From Thermoanaerobacterium sp. CMT5567-10 (GTDB lineage: Bacteria > Bacillota > Thermoanaerobacteria > Thermoanaerobacterales > Thermoanaerobacteraceae), in assembly GCF_030534315.2 (NCBI RefSeq), contig NZ_CP130558.2:2656501-2720500 (forward strand): 64,000 nt of DNA. The letters are read 5' to 3'. The notes under the pieces are model-generated. The model was given only the letters and a program-made list of their open reading frames with translations. It did not search any database and was not told the DNA's origin. Of the stretch, positions 7,916 through 16,388 are shown piece by piece; within the stretch, counting starts at the first letter, position 1; every line of letters begins with the position of its first letter. The position numbers and the translations under genes are program-made.

Positions 7916-8695
7916 ATGAATATAGACATGAAAATTAATAATGTTGAAACATTACTAATAAAAGCACCTGTTAAAAAGCCATTTAAAACTTCATTTGAAA
8001 GATACATAAAGCCAACCATAATGGGTATGGACATTCTTGATTTTGATAATCTAATGCTAAAACTTGATAAGAGTATTTTGCACAATTCAAGTGCAAAAGC
8101 AGCATGTGATATAGCTATATATGATATACTTGGACAATACTATAAAACGCCATTATATAGATATCTCGGAGTTGTAACGGGTAATCACATAAGGACACAG
8201 TTTAACCCATTTGATAAAGATATTTCAGAACTAGAATTTGATATGGGTACAAGGATACCCCTAGAAAATAATAAGCTTGTAAGTATAGGTAATCAAAATA
8301 CATTTGGAAATCATGTTGTTAAGTTGCCTACAAAAGATGTTAATGGAAATCTTGTATTTAAAGATGCATTGGTATCAACGTTGCAAGATATAAATAGAGG
8401 TTACCTTCCATATACGAGGGCAAATATTTTAAGACAGGCATTTAAACTTCTTGGTGATAGGTATGGCTGGGGTGACAGCTTTAATGGGAGGGATTGCTCA
8501 AGCTTTATAATGTATGTATATAAGACATTTGGATTTAGACTTCCCAAGGAACGCCGATGATTATACTTTTTTAGATGTATTAGAGGGTTTAGAGAGAAAC
8601 AGATATTTCAGATAAATATAATTGAGGACATAAGAAGAGGTGAAAGATTAACTATAGAAGATGATTGGGATAATCTAATATTTATAAAGACGTAG
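7916..8695 (+). pseudogene. Chimeric remnant: dipeptide epimerase joined to NlpC/P60 peptidase
   Basis: One open frame (7916-8560) joins pieces of two unrelated enzymes. Residues 1-85 match the enolase-superfamily L-Ala-D/L-Glu epimerase N-terminus (VETLLIKAPVKKPFKTSF, then KPTIMGMDILDF and SAKAACDIAIYDILGQYYKTPLYRYLG) with an internal deletion after KTSF and loss of the whole barrel. It then runs directly into a bacterial SH3 region and an NlpC/P60 domain with the catalytic-cysteine motif GRDCSSF. A frameshift near 8550 (LPKERR* against LPRNADDYTFL in the next frame) ends it, and scattered coding-like sequence runs to a stop at 8693-8695. The gene pair corresponds to ykfB-ykfC of murein peptide recycling in Bacillus. 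Several deletions have inactivated it. Confidence 0.75.
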
Positions 8696-8886
8696 GCTAA
8701 AAAATAAAACTGGAAATTTATCATTAATATTTTTTGGGGTAAGGGGGGAAGTGTACCTATTTTTAATCCATAATGTTATGTAAGATTACCAGTTTTTCAA
8801 ACAAATAATAAAAAGATATGATTCCAGTAAAAATAAAATTTCTATTTGAATTTTGATGCGAAATCTCTGTATATCCTTAATAAGCA
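8696..8886. other. AT-rich spacer without recognised features
   Basis: About 190 bases between the peptidase remnant and the ald promoter. I see no open frame with a ribosome site, no convincing terminator and no known RNA motif here. Confidence 0.5.
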
Positions 8887-8915
8887 TTGACCTTTATATT
8901 TTTTTATGATATAAT
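8887..8915 (+). promoter_or_regulatory. Sigma-A promoter of the ald transcript
   Basis: TTGACC (8887-8892) and TATAAT (8910-8915) with a 17-base spacer. It would start transcription near 8922, giving a leader of about 180 bases that contains two tandem hairpin-terminator modules before ald. Confidence 0.75.
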
Positions 8916-8957
8916 TTCACTGTAATGAAATGATAAATTAAATATTTATAAAATGCA

Positions 8958-9008
8958 AAGCAATGAAGCTTATGAATATGTTATTATATTCATAAGCTTT
9001 CTATTTTT
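8958..9008 (+). promoter_or_regulatory. ANTAR-type antitermination site, first of two before ald
   Basis: Hairpin AAGC-AATGAA-GCTT (8958-8971) has a six-base loop with A at position 1 and G at position 4, the signature recognised by ANTAR antiterminators. Its 3' arm is also the start of an intrinsic terminator: AAGCTTATGAATAT (8966-8979) pairs with 8986-8999, followed by a T-rich tail. The two structures exclude each other. No matching upstream hairpin is convincing; a six-loop stem at 8915-8932 has the wrong loop bases. Confidence 0.65.
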
Positions 9009-9038
9009 AGTTACAATTAAATATATAACTAAAAAGTA

Positions 9039-9086
9039 GGCAAGGGTGCCCGTTCTATTATGAATTGGGCACCCTATATATTTTTA
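9039..9086 (+). promoter_or_regulatory. ANTAR-type antitermination site, second before ald
   Basis: Hairpin GGC-AAGGGT-GCC (9039-9050), loop A1 and G4, overlaps the 5' arm of a terminator with stem AGGGTGCCC (9043-9051) and GGGCACCCT (9067-9075) followed by TATATATTTTT. It ends 15 bases before the ald start. Same design as the module at 8958 with different stem sequence, so the arrangement is conserved while the bases are not. Confidence 0.68.
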
Positions 9087-9101
9087 GAAAGGGTGACATA
9101 A

Positions 9102-10220
9102 ATGAAGATTGGCGTACCAAAGGAAATAAAAATAGGTGAAGAAAGAGTGGCTATAACACCAGCGGGAGTTGAGGCATTTTGTTCTAATGGTCATACAGTG
9201 TATATTGAGAAAAATGCAGGTATTGGAAGCGGTATTGAGGATGAAGAATATATAAAGGCAGGTGCTGAAATTGTTGAAACTCCTTACGAAGTATTTCAAA
9301 AATCGGATATGATAATAAAGGTAAAAGAGCCACAACCATCTGAATATGATTATTTTAAAGAAGGTCAAATCCTATTTACTTATTTACATTTAGCACCAAA
9401 TATTGAATTAACAAAAGCACTTCTAAAGAAAAAGATTATCGGTATTGCATATGAGACTGTACAAAATGACGATGGATCACTTCCATTATTGGTTCCCATG
9501 AGTGAAGTGGCAGGGCGAATGTCTGTAATAATCGGAGCACATTTATTAGAAAATGTAAATAAAGGGAGAGGTGTTTTATTAAGCGGAGTACCTGGTGTTG
9601 AACAGGCAGAAGTTGTAATAATAGGCGGTGGAACTGTAGGCACAAATGCTGCAAAAATAGCTTCAGGCATGGGAGCACATGTGACAATACTTGACCTCAA
9701 TGCTCAAAGACTTGCATATCTTGATGACATATTTGGTGGCAAGATAACAACATTGATGTCAAATAGTTATAACATTGCAGAGAGTGTGAAAAAAGCAGAT
9801 CTTTTAATAGGTGCTGTATTGATTCCAGGTTCAAAAACACCAAAGCTTGTTACAGAAAATATGGTAAAAAGTATGAAGAAGGGTTCTGTTATAGTTGATG
9901 TAGCAATAGATCAAGGTGGATCTGTTGAGACAATTGATAGGATAACCACACATGAAAATCCATATTTTATTAAGTATGGTGTTGTACATTATTCTGTAGC
10001 GAATATACCAGGAGCAGTTCCGAGGACATCTACATTTGCATTAACAAATGTTACAATTCCGTATGCGATTGATATTGCGAATAAAGGCTATAAAAAAGCG
10101 TTATTAGAAAACAAATCACTTTTAAAGGGATTGAATATATATTATGACAATGTGACATATAAAGCAGTAGCAGATGCACATGGATTTAAATATGTCGATC
10201 CTCTTGAAGCATTGAAATAG
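9102..10220 (+). CDS. ald: Alanine dehydrogenase
   Basis: A 372-residue NAD-dependent L-alanine dehydrogenase: L-alanine + NAD to pyruvate, ammonium and NADH, reversible. The N-terminus [20 protein letters not shown], the substrate-site [10 protein letters not shown] stretch, the Rossmann motif [14 protein letters not shown] and the loop [16 protein letters not shown] are all family hallmarks; length is normal. Ribosome site GAAAGGGTGAC precedes ATG 9102. Two tandem antitermination-type leaders upstream point to strict nitrogen-linked control. livJ follows after 120 bases with no clear terminator, so ald and the branched-chain amino acid transporter may be co-expressed. Confidence 0.95.
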   Translation: MKIGVPKEIKIGEERVAITPAGVEAFCSNGHTVYIEKNAGIGSGIEDEEYIKAGAEIVETPYEVFQKSDMIIKVKEPQPSEYDYFKEGQILFTYLHLAPNIELTKALLKKKIIGIAYETVQNDDGSLPLLVPMSEVAGRMSVIIGAHLLENVNKGRGVLLSGVPGVEQAEVVIIGGGTVGTNAAKIASGMGAHVTILDLNAQRLAYLDDIFGGKITTLMSNSYNIAESVKKADLLIGAVLIPGSKTPKLVTENMVKSMKKGSVIVDVAIDQGGSVETIDRITTHENPYFIKYGVVHYSVANIPGAVPRTSTFALTNVTIPYAIDIANKGYKKALLENKSLLKGLNIYYDNVTYKAVADAHGFKYVDPLEALK

Positions 10221-10248
10221 CTTAAATTTTATCAAATTCTTGTTATCA

Positions 10249-10297
10249 AATTGATGCGCATCAATTAATTTTATTAGCATTGACGTTAATAAGAATT
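10249..10297 (+). promoter_or_regulatory. 18-bp palindrome and hexaloop hairpin before livJ
   Basis: AATTGATGCGCATCAATT (10249-10266) is a perfect palindrome, possible operator or RNA stem. Next to it TTATTAGC/GTTAATAA (10271-10292) closes a six-base loop ATTGAC that also has A1 and G4, but no terminator or T-tract follows. AATTCTTGTTA (10235-10245) can instead pair with 10287-10297, giving an alternative fold. Function unknown; a degenerate member of the ANTAR-site group is one option. Confidence 0.4.
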
Positions 10298-10340
10298 CCA
10301 GATTAAAGATCAATAAAAATTTTATAAAAGGAGGTCAATT

Positions 10341-11522
10341 ATGTCAAAGTCATTTAGATTCACATCATTCATCATTGCTGTATTAATTTTAGCTGTAATA
10401 TTTTCAGGTTGTTCAAAAAGCAATTCAACATCTGCATCATCAGATACCATAAAAGTTGGAGCACTTTATGAGCTGACAGGTGGCGTTGCAACATTCGGGA
10501 CATCGTCCTACAATGGTGCAAAATTGTACATCGATGAAGTGAATAAAAACGGTGGTGTGCTTGGTAAAAAAATTGTTTTATTGAAAAGAGATAATAAATC
10601 GCAAACTGATGAATCAATAAATCAGGCTACAAAACTTATACAACAAGATAAAGTTGTAGCTATCTTAGGGCCTGTAACATCAACAAATACAATAGCAGCA
10701 TCATCTATTGCAATGCAAAACCATATACCTTTGATAACAGGTTCGGCTACTGCTGTAAGTGTTACAGTCGATCCTAACACAAACAAGGTCAAAAACGAGA
10801 TATTCAGAGCTTGCTTTATAGATCCATATCAAGGTAGTGTTATGGCACAATTTGCTGCAGAAAAATTGAATGCCAAAACCGCAGTTGTGTATATTGATAA
10901 TAAAAGTGACTACAGCAAAGGTCTTGCACAAAGTTTCAAAGAACAGTTTGAAAAGCTTGGCGGGAAAGTTATTGATACAGAAGCATATGTAGCAGGTGAT
11001 CAGGATTTTAAAGCAGCCCTTACTAAGATAAAAGGATTAAATCCAGATGTCATATTTATACCTGGATACTATCAAGAAACAGGAAAAATAGCTAAACAGG
11101 CAAGGGACATGGGTATAGAAGTACCTTTGCTTGGTGGTGACGGTTGGGACTCACCTGAACTATTAAAGATAGCAGGTGCATCTGCACTAAACAACGTTTA
11201 TTACAGCAATCACTTTATATCAACAGACCCTGATCCGACTGTTCAAGATTTCATTAAGAAATATAAAGATGCTTACGGTACAGAACCTGATGCGATGGCA
11301 GCACTTGCGTATGATACAGCAGGCATGTTGGTGCAAGCGATAAAAGATGCCAACTCAACTGATCCTGCAAAGATTATTGATGCTTTATCCAAGCTTAAAG
11401 ATTTTAAAGGCGTAACAGGTACAATAACAATAAATAGTCAGCATAATCCAGTCAAATCTGCTGTTATCATACAGTTAAAAGATGGTAAGCAGAACTTTGT
11501 TGAAAAGGTAGCAGCACAGTAA
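10341..11522 (+). CDS. livJ: Branched-chain amino acid ABC transporter binding lipoprotein
   Basis: A 393-residue periplasmic-binding type I protein (LivJ family) that captures branched-chain amino acids or related compounds outside the membrane. A lipoprotein signal (AVLILAVIFSGCSKS, cysteine about residue 25) is followed by the family start IKVGALYELTGGVATFGTSSYNGAKL, and later AILGPVTSTNTIAAS and GYYQETGKIAKQARDMG. Ribosome site AAAGGAGGTC lies before ATG 10341. First gene of livJHMGF; a hairpin after it probably lets the binding protein be made in excess over the membrane parts. True substrate cannot be read from sequence; amides or urea-type ligands occur in the family. Confidence 0.9.
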   Translation: MSKSFRFTSFIIAVLILAVIFSGCSKSNSTSASSDTIKVGALYELTGGVATFGTSSYNGAKLYIDEVNKNGGVLGKKIVLLKRDNKSQTDESINQATKLIQQDKVVAILGPVTSTNTIAASSIAMQNHIPLITGSATAVSVTVDPNTNKVKNEIFRACFIDPYQGSVMAQFAAEKLNAKTAVVYIDNKSDYSKGLAQSFKEQFEKLGGKVIDTEAYVAGDQDFKAALTKIKGLNPDVIFIPGYYQETGKIAKQARDMGIEVPLLGGDGWDSPELLKIAGASALNNVYYSNHFISTDPDPTVQDFIKKYKDAYGTEPDAMAALAYDTAGMLVQAIKDANSTDPAKIIDALSKLKDFKGVTGTITINSQHNPVKSAVIIQLKDGKQNFVEKVAAQ

Positions 11523-11589
11523 AGTAAATACGGTTGCTTATGAAGTAAACAAAAATAAGTGCTGAATAAAACTTGTAAAACACTGCAAT

Positions 11590-11620
11590 GCGGTCACATA
11601 GTGGCCGCTTATGTTCTTTT
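11590..11620 (+). terminator. Attenuator hairpin between livJ and livH
   Basis: GCGGTCAC (11590-11597) pairs with GTGGCCGC (11601-11608), one G-T pair, three-base loop, followed by TTATGTTCTTTT. Its position after the binding-protein gene fits partial termination that lowers the permease and ATPase genes. Confidence 0.65.
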
Positions 11621-11647
11621 AATACATTTTAACTTGAGGTGATATTT

Positions 11648-12532
11648 ATGAAGACATTTATAGAGCAGCTTATAAATGGTTTATCCTTAGGAAGTATATA
11701 CGCACTTATTGCTCTCGGATATACTATGGTTTACGGCATAATGAAGCTTATAAATTTCGCTCACGGTGATATATACATGGTAGGTGCCTTTACAGGATTC
11801 TTTGCATCCACATATCTCCACCTCGGCTTTGTACCATCTCTTTTATTGGCAATGTTAGTAAGCCTTATACTAGGTGTGACAATAGAGCGTGTGGCGTACA
11901 GGCCCTTAAGAGATAAGTCAAAAATCTCAATATTGATTACAGCTATCGGTGTCTCCCTTTTGCTGGAAAACGGAGGCATAATCCTCTTGTCTCCGCAAGT
12001 CAGGACGTATCCTCAGATTTTCAAGCAGCACATGTACTCATTTTTCAACGGAATAATTACAATATCAAACCAGCAAATCGTCATATTTGTCGTATCCATA
12101 ATCATGATGGTGGGACTTCAGCTAATAATATACAAAACAAAGATGGGAAAGGCCATGAGAGCTGTCTCCACAGACCCAGATGCAGCAAAACTTATGGGAG
12201 TAAATGTAGATAGGACCGTTTCATTTACATTTGCAATAGGATCTGCCCTTGCTGCTGTTGCAGGTGTCTTAGTTGGCATATACTACAACTCAATAGATCC
12301 CCTAATGGGTATCATGCCAGGCTTAAAAGCATTCATAGCAGCAGTCTTAGGCGGAATAGGAATAATACCAGGTGCTATGGTAGGAGGATTATTGATGGGG
12401 GTCATAGAAGCACTTGTTTCCGGTTACGGCAGCTCCCTATACAGAGATGGCGTTTCATTTGCAATACTCATCATAATACTTTTAATAAAGCCAACAGGAC
12501 TATTTGGCAAAAATGTAAGAGAGAAAGTGTAG
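11648..12532 (+). CDS. livH: Branched-chain amino acid ABC transporter permease LivH
   Basis: A 294-residue membrane permease, about eight transmembrane segments, LivH type. Family marks: N-terminal FIEQLINGLSLGSIYALIALGYTMVYG, then INFAHGD near residue 35, and MGKAMRAVSTDPDAAKLMGVNV, the cytoplasmic loop that contacts the ATPase. Start taken at ATG 11648 behind GAGGTG (11636-11641); a GTG nine bases upstream overlaps that ribosome site. LivM follows within ten bases, so the two permeases are co-translated. Confidence 0.93.
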   Translation: MKTFIEQLINGLSLGSIYALIALGYTMVYGIMKLINFAHGDIYMVGAFTGFFASTYLHLGFVPSLLLAMLVSLILGVTIERVAYRPLRDKSKISILITAIGVSLLLENGGIILLSPQVRTYPQIFKQHMYSFFNGIITISNQQIVIFVVSIIMMVGLQLIIYKTKMGKAMRAVSTDPDAAKLMGVNVDRTVSFTFAIGSALAAVAGVLVGIYYNSIDPLMGIMPGLKAFIAAVLGGIGIIPGAMVGGLLMGVIEALVSGYGSSLYRDGVSFAILIIILLIKPTGLFGKNVREKV

Positions 12533-12541
12533 GTGGTAAAG

Positions 12542-13498
12542 TTGAAGCAAATATTGAAAAACAGGTTGCTGATTTTTATAGGGCTATTCGCCATTTACGG
12601 TATAATACAAATCTTGCTGTCAACAAGTATATTGAACGATTATTACGAAATAAACATAGTTCTTATGGGTATAAATATAATACTTGCTGTAAGCCTTAAC
12701 CTTATTAATGGATTTACAGGACAATTTTCATTAGGACATGCAGGTTTTATGTCAATCGGTGCATACACATCTGCCATCATAACATACAAATTGGGGCTTC
12801 CATTTCCATTGGCATTGTTAGTAGGAGGCATATCAGCAGGAATAACAGGAATATTGATAGGAATACCATCATTAAGATTAAAAGGTGACTATCTCGCCAT
12901 AACGACACTGGGTTTCGGAGAAATAATAAGGGTAATCTTTTTAAACACCGAATACGTCGGTGGAGCAAGCGGTCTATCCGGAATACCAAAGTACACAAAC
13001 TGGACGTGGGTATTCTGGATATCAGTCATAACCGTCGTCTTAATCAGAAACTTCATAAACTCCAGCTACGGCAGATGCTGTGTTGCAATTAGAGAAGACG
13101 AGACAGCAGCCGAATCGATGGGCATAAACACAACTTTCTATAAGACATTGGCATTTACAATAGGTGCATTCTTTGCAGGAATAGGCGGTGCACTTTACGC
13201 TCACAACTTTTACATCATACAGCCAGAAACATTCAACTTCATGAAGTCATTTGATATCTTGACAATGGTTGTCTTAGGCGGCTTAGGTAGCATAACAGGA
13301 TCAATACTATCAGCAATTTTCCTCACATTCGTATACGCAGTGCTGCAGGACTACGCTGCGCTAAGAATGGTAATATACTCACTCCTCTTAATCATCGTAA
13401 TGCTATTCAGACCAGAAGGATTGATGGGTACAAGAGAATTTTCTCTCAAAAAATTATTTAAGAAAGGGGAGAAAAGCAATGAGTTTACTCTCAATTAA
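12542..13498 (+). CDS. livM: Branched-chain amino acid ABC transporter permease LivM
   Basis: Second permease, 318 residues, many hydrophobic segments. NLINGFTGQFSLGHAGFMSIGAY and the loop SSYGRCCVAIREDETAAESMGIN identify LivM; the C-terminal FRPEGLMG is typical. TTG 12542 is preferred as start because AGGTGG (12531-12536) sits five bases before it; an in-frame GTG at 12533 lies within that site. The end overlaps livG by 20 bases. Confidence 0.92.
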   Translation: MKQILKNRLLIFIGLFAIYGIIQILLSTSILNDYYEINIVLMGINIILAVSLNLINGFTGQFSLGHAGFMSIGAYTSAIITYKLGLPFPLALLVGGISAGITGILIGIPSLRLKGDYLAITTLGFGEIIRVIFLNTEYVGGASGLSGIPKYTNWTWVFWISVITVVLIRNFINSSYGRCCVAIREDETAAESMGINTTFYKTLAFTIGAFFAGIGGALYAHNFYIIQPETFNFMKSFDILTMVVLGGLGSITGSILSAIFLTFVYAVLQDYAALRMVIYSLLLIIVMLFRPEGLMGTREFSLKKLFKKGEKSNEFTLN

Positions 13499-14279
13499 AG
13501 ATGTTTCTATAGATTTCGGCGGTATAAAGGCCTTGATAGATGCCAATATAGAACTGGAAAAAGGCTCTCTTACAGGTCTTATAGGACCTAATGGTGCAGG
13601 AAAATCAACAGTATTCAATATAATAACAGGAATATACAAACCAACATCAGGGAAAGTGATATTTGATGGAAAAAGCATATCTCAAAAGCCGTACAACAAC
13701 ACGAAGCTTGGTATAGCAAGGACATTTCAAAACATACGATTATTTAAAAACCTAACTGTCCTTGACAATGTCAAGATAGCCCAGCACATTCACGTGCAAT
13801 ACGGACTATTTAGCTCATTCATTCAGCACAAAAAATACTTAGATGGGGAAAAATCGCAGAATATAGAAGCAATGAATTTACTTAAAATCTTCAATCTTGA
13901 CAAACATGCCTTAAACCTTGCCAAAAATCTACCATATGGCGAACAGAGAAGACTTGAAATAGCTAGAGCACTAGCAACAAAGCCAAAGCTTCTTCTTCTA
14001 GATGAACCTGCAGCAGGAATGAATCCACAAGAGACAAAAGAGCTTACAGACACAATCAGATTCATAAGGGACAAATTTGACATAACAATACTCTTGATTG
14101 AGCACGATATGTCTTTAGTGATGGACTTATGCGAAGACATATACGTCATGAACTACGGGAAAATAATCGCCCATGGCACACCAGACGAAATCAAGAGAAA
14201 CCCAGAAGTAATAGCAGCATACCTTGGAGAAGAAAGTCCTGATGAAAGTGAAATTTTATCAATTGAAGGAGGTGCTTAA
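13479..14279 (+). CDS. livG: Branched-chain amino acid ABC transporter ATPase LivG
   Basis: A 266-residue ABC ATPase with Walker A GPNGAGKST, Q-loop TFQNIRLF, signature LPYGEQRRLEIARAL, Walker B LLLLDEPAAGMNP and H-loop IEHDM. The LivG-specific long helical insert between Q-loop and signature is present (HIHVQYGLFSSFIQHKKYL). The start lies inside livM, and livF follows after three bases, so the two ATPases are probably made in equal amounts. Confidence 0.94.
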   Translation: MSLLSIKDVSIDFGGIKALIDANIELEKGSLTGLIGPNGAGKSTVFNIITGIYKPTSGKVIFDGKSISQKPYNNTKLGIARTFQNIRLFKNLTVLDNVKIAQHIHVQYGLFSSFIQHKKYLDGEKSQNIEAMNLLKIFNLDKHALNLAKNLPYGEQRRLEIARALATKPKLLLLDEPAAGMNPQETKELTDTIRFIRDKFDITILLIEHDMSLVMDLCEDIYVMNYGKIIAHGTPDEIKRNPEVIAAYLGEESPDESEILSIEGGA

Positions 14280-14282
14280 AAC

Positions 14283-14984
14283 ATGTTAGAGGTAAAAGAT
14301 CTCAACGTATCATATGGAATGGTCAATGCCTTAAAAGGCATAGACTTAAAAGTAAATGATGGTGAGATCGTGACAATAATAGGTGCAAACGGCGCAGGTA
14401 AAAGCACTACTCTAATGACGATATCAGGCATATTGAAGCCAAAAAAAGGCTACATCAAATTCAACGATGTAGACATAACGAAAAAGCCTGCTCAAAATAT
14501 AGTCGATATGGGCATCTGCCAAGTGCCAGAAGGAAGAAGAATATTTGCCAACATGACTGTGATGGAAAACCTTGAGATGGGAGCTTATCTCAAGAAAGAC
14601 AAAATGGTAAAAAGCGACATGGAAAAAGTGTTTAATTTATTCCCACGCCTAAAAGAAAGGCATAAGCAGATTGCCGGTACTTTAAGCGGAGGAGAGCAGC
14701 AAATGCTGGCCATAGGAAGAGCATTGATGGCAAAGCCAAAAATGCTTTTATTGGATGAACCATCGATGGGGCTTGCACCGATAGTAGTGCAAGATATATT
14801 TAAGACAATAAAAAATATAAATGATGACGGCACAACCATCCTTTTAGTAGAACAAAACGCTAAAATGGCACTATCTATTGCAGATAGAGCATACGTCCTT
14901 GAAACAGGAAATATCTCTCTTGAAGGTGCTGCATCTGTCTTGAAAAACGATGAAAGGGTTAAAAAGTCGTATTTAGGGGGGTAG
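14283..14984 (+). CDS. livF: Branched-chain amino acid ABC transporter ATPase LivF
   Basis: A 233-residue ABC ATPase, partner of LivG. Walker A GANGAGKST, the CQVPEGRRIFANMTVMENL Q-loop region typical of LivF, signature LSGGEQQMLAIGRAL, Walker B LLLLDEPSMGLAP and H-loop VEQNA. GGAGGTGC upstream of ATG 14283 is the ribosome site, inside the end of livG. Last gene of the transporter; no strong terminator follows, only an imperfect inverted repeat at about 15006-15048. Confidence 0.94.
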   Translation: MLEVKDLNVSYGMVNALKGIDLKVNDGEIVTIIGANGAGKSTTLMTISGILKPKKGYIKFNDVDITKKPAQNIVDMGICQVPEGRRIFANMTVMENLEMGAYLKKDKMVKSDMEKVFNLFPRLKERHKQIAGTLSGGEQQMLAIGRALMAKPKMLLLDEPSMGLAPIVVQDIFKTIKNINDDGTTILLVEQNAKMALSIADRAYVLETGNISLEGAASVLKNDERVKKSYLGG

Positions 14985-15101
14985 TACGAAAATACACTAT
15001 CTTAAATTGCCTTGTACTTAATCATTTGATATTTTAGATACATGGCAATAGATGTGATTTCAAAATGATGGTTTAAAGCAAAAGAGGTAATTTCCAATTA
15101 T

Positions 15102-15135
15102 TAATGCGGTTTTGTCAAAGTGCTTGACGGACAAT
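15102..15135. repeat. 34-bp dispersed repeat, copy 2
   Basis: Identical to 5905-5938. Its TTGACG (15124-15129) is followed 18 bases later by TATTAA, so the repeat may supply the -35 box for the iron alcohol dehydrogenase gene at 15207. Likely footprint of a mobile element; no transposase is nearby. Confidence 0.72.
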
Positions 15136-15206
15136 ACGATTGAAATGTATTAAAGAATTATGGATAAAATTAATGATAATAATGATAATAGAGGAGGAGA
15201 TAACAT

Positions 15207-16325
15207 ATGAAATTCAACTTTTTTATACCAACGAGAATTATTTTTGGTGAAAATTGTATTAAAGAAAACAGCAACTTAATGTGTATAGGTAAGAAAGCAT
15301 TGATAGTTACAGGTAAAAGTTCTAAAAAAAATGGTTCACTTGATGATGTGTTATCGGTACTTACAGATAACGGCGTAAAATACGAGATTTTTAATCGTGT
15401 TAAATCCAATCCGGACTTAGAAAATGTATTAGATGGTGCTGATGTTGCAAGAAAAGTCGAAGCTGATTTTATAATCGGCATTGGTGGTGGTTCTCCACTT
15501 GATGCATCAAAATCCATTGCAACCCTGGCCACAAATTTAATTGAACCGGAAGAGCTTTTTTCTAACATGATTAAAAAAAGACCTTTGCCTATAATAGCTA
15601 TTCCGACAACAGCAGGGACAGGAAGCGAGGTTACACCATATTCAATTTTGACGTATGACAAAATTGGAAGTAAAAAGAGCTTTTTTAGCCCATTGATATT
15701 TCCTAAAATAGCTTTTTTAGATGCTAAATATACCATGAGTTTATCATATAATGTTACTGTGGATACTATGCTGGATGCGTTGTCACATTTGATAGAAGGA
15801 TTTCTATCAGTAAAGTATAATAATTTTTATGAATATATTGTTGTTAATGGATTAAACAGTTTGAAGACATGTTATAAAAATGTATTAGATGCAAGTACTG
15901 ATATTAAAAAACTTGATTTTGAAACAAGAGAATTATTACTTTATTCCTCAACATTAGGTGGTATGTTAATAGCACATACAGGGACATCTGTTGTTCACGC
16001 TATGGGTTATTCTCTCACATATTATAAAGAGATTCCACACGGCAGGGCAAATGGGATATTGCTTGCAAATTATTTGAAATTTAATTATGACAGTGAAGAA
16101 TATAAAATTAATATGGTATTAAAGTTATTAGGAATTAAAGATATTTATGAATTTGAAAAGATTATAAATGAACTGATACGTAAAGAAGGCAAAATACCTG
16201 AAATATCAAGAGATGAGTTGAATAAATATTCGTCTATAGCCATAAAAGCTAGTAATATAGCTAATAACAAAAAATCAGTAACACAAGATGATCTTTTAGA
16301 CATTTATACGAAGAGCATATTCTAA
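15207..16325 (+). CDS. Iron-containing alcohol dehydrogenase, putative malonic semialdehyde reductase
   Basis: A 372-residue group III metal-dependent alcohol dehydrogenase. Cofactor and metal motifs are GIGGGSPLDASKSIA, IPTTAGTGSEVTPYSIL, DTMLDALSHLIEGF and the histidine segment HAMGYSLTYYKEIPHGRANG. GAGGAGG precedes ATG 15207. It stands beside a full reductive pyrimidine route that yields beta-alanine and, through the aminotransferase at 17819, malonic semialdehyde. An iron alcohol dehydrogenase reducing that aldehyde to 3-hydroxypropionate would complete a fermentative version. The family assignment is firm; the substrate is inference from context. Confidence 0.8.
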   Translation: MKFNFFIPTRIIFGENCIKENSNLMCIGKKALIVTGKSSKKNGSLDDVLSVLTDNGVKYEIFNRVKSNPDLENVLDGADVARKVEADFIIGIGGGSPLDASKSIATLATNLIEPEELFSNMIKKRPLPIIAIPTTAGTGSEVTPYSILTYDKIGSKKSFFSPLIFPKIAFLDAKYTMSLSYNVTVDTMLDALSHLIEGFLSVKYNNFYEYIVVNGLNSLKTCYKNVLDASTDIKKLDFETRELLLYSSTLGGMLIAHTGTSVVHAMGYSLTYYKEIPHGRANGILLANYLKFNYDSEEYKINMVLKLLGIKDIYEFEKIINELIRKEGKIPEISRDELNKYSSIAIKASNIANNKKSVTQDDLLDIYTKSIF

Positions 16326-16337
16326 GACATATCTGGT

Positions 16338-16363
16338 AATGGTATTATACCATTGTTTTTTAC
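16338..16363 (+). terminator. Terminator after the alcohol dehydrogenase gene
   Basis: AATGGTA (16338-16344) and TACCATT (16348-16354), three-base loop, followed by GTTTTTT. It separates the dehydrogenase from the PucR-type regulator. Confidence 0.8.
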
Positions 16364-16388
16364 CTTTTAAAAAAGGGAATGGTTATGT

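Noticed and set aside
11581-11608. ANTAR hexaloop before livH
   Set aside because: A terminator exists at 11590-11608, but the preceding ACTGC/GCGGT stem closes only three bases, so the A1/G4 hexaloop rule is not met.
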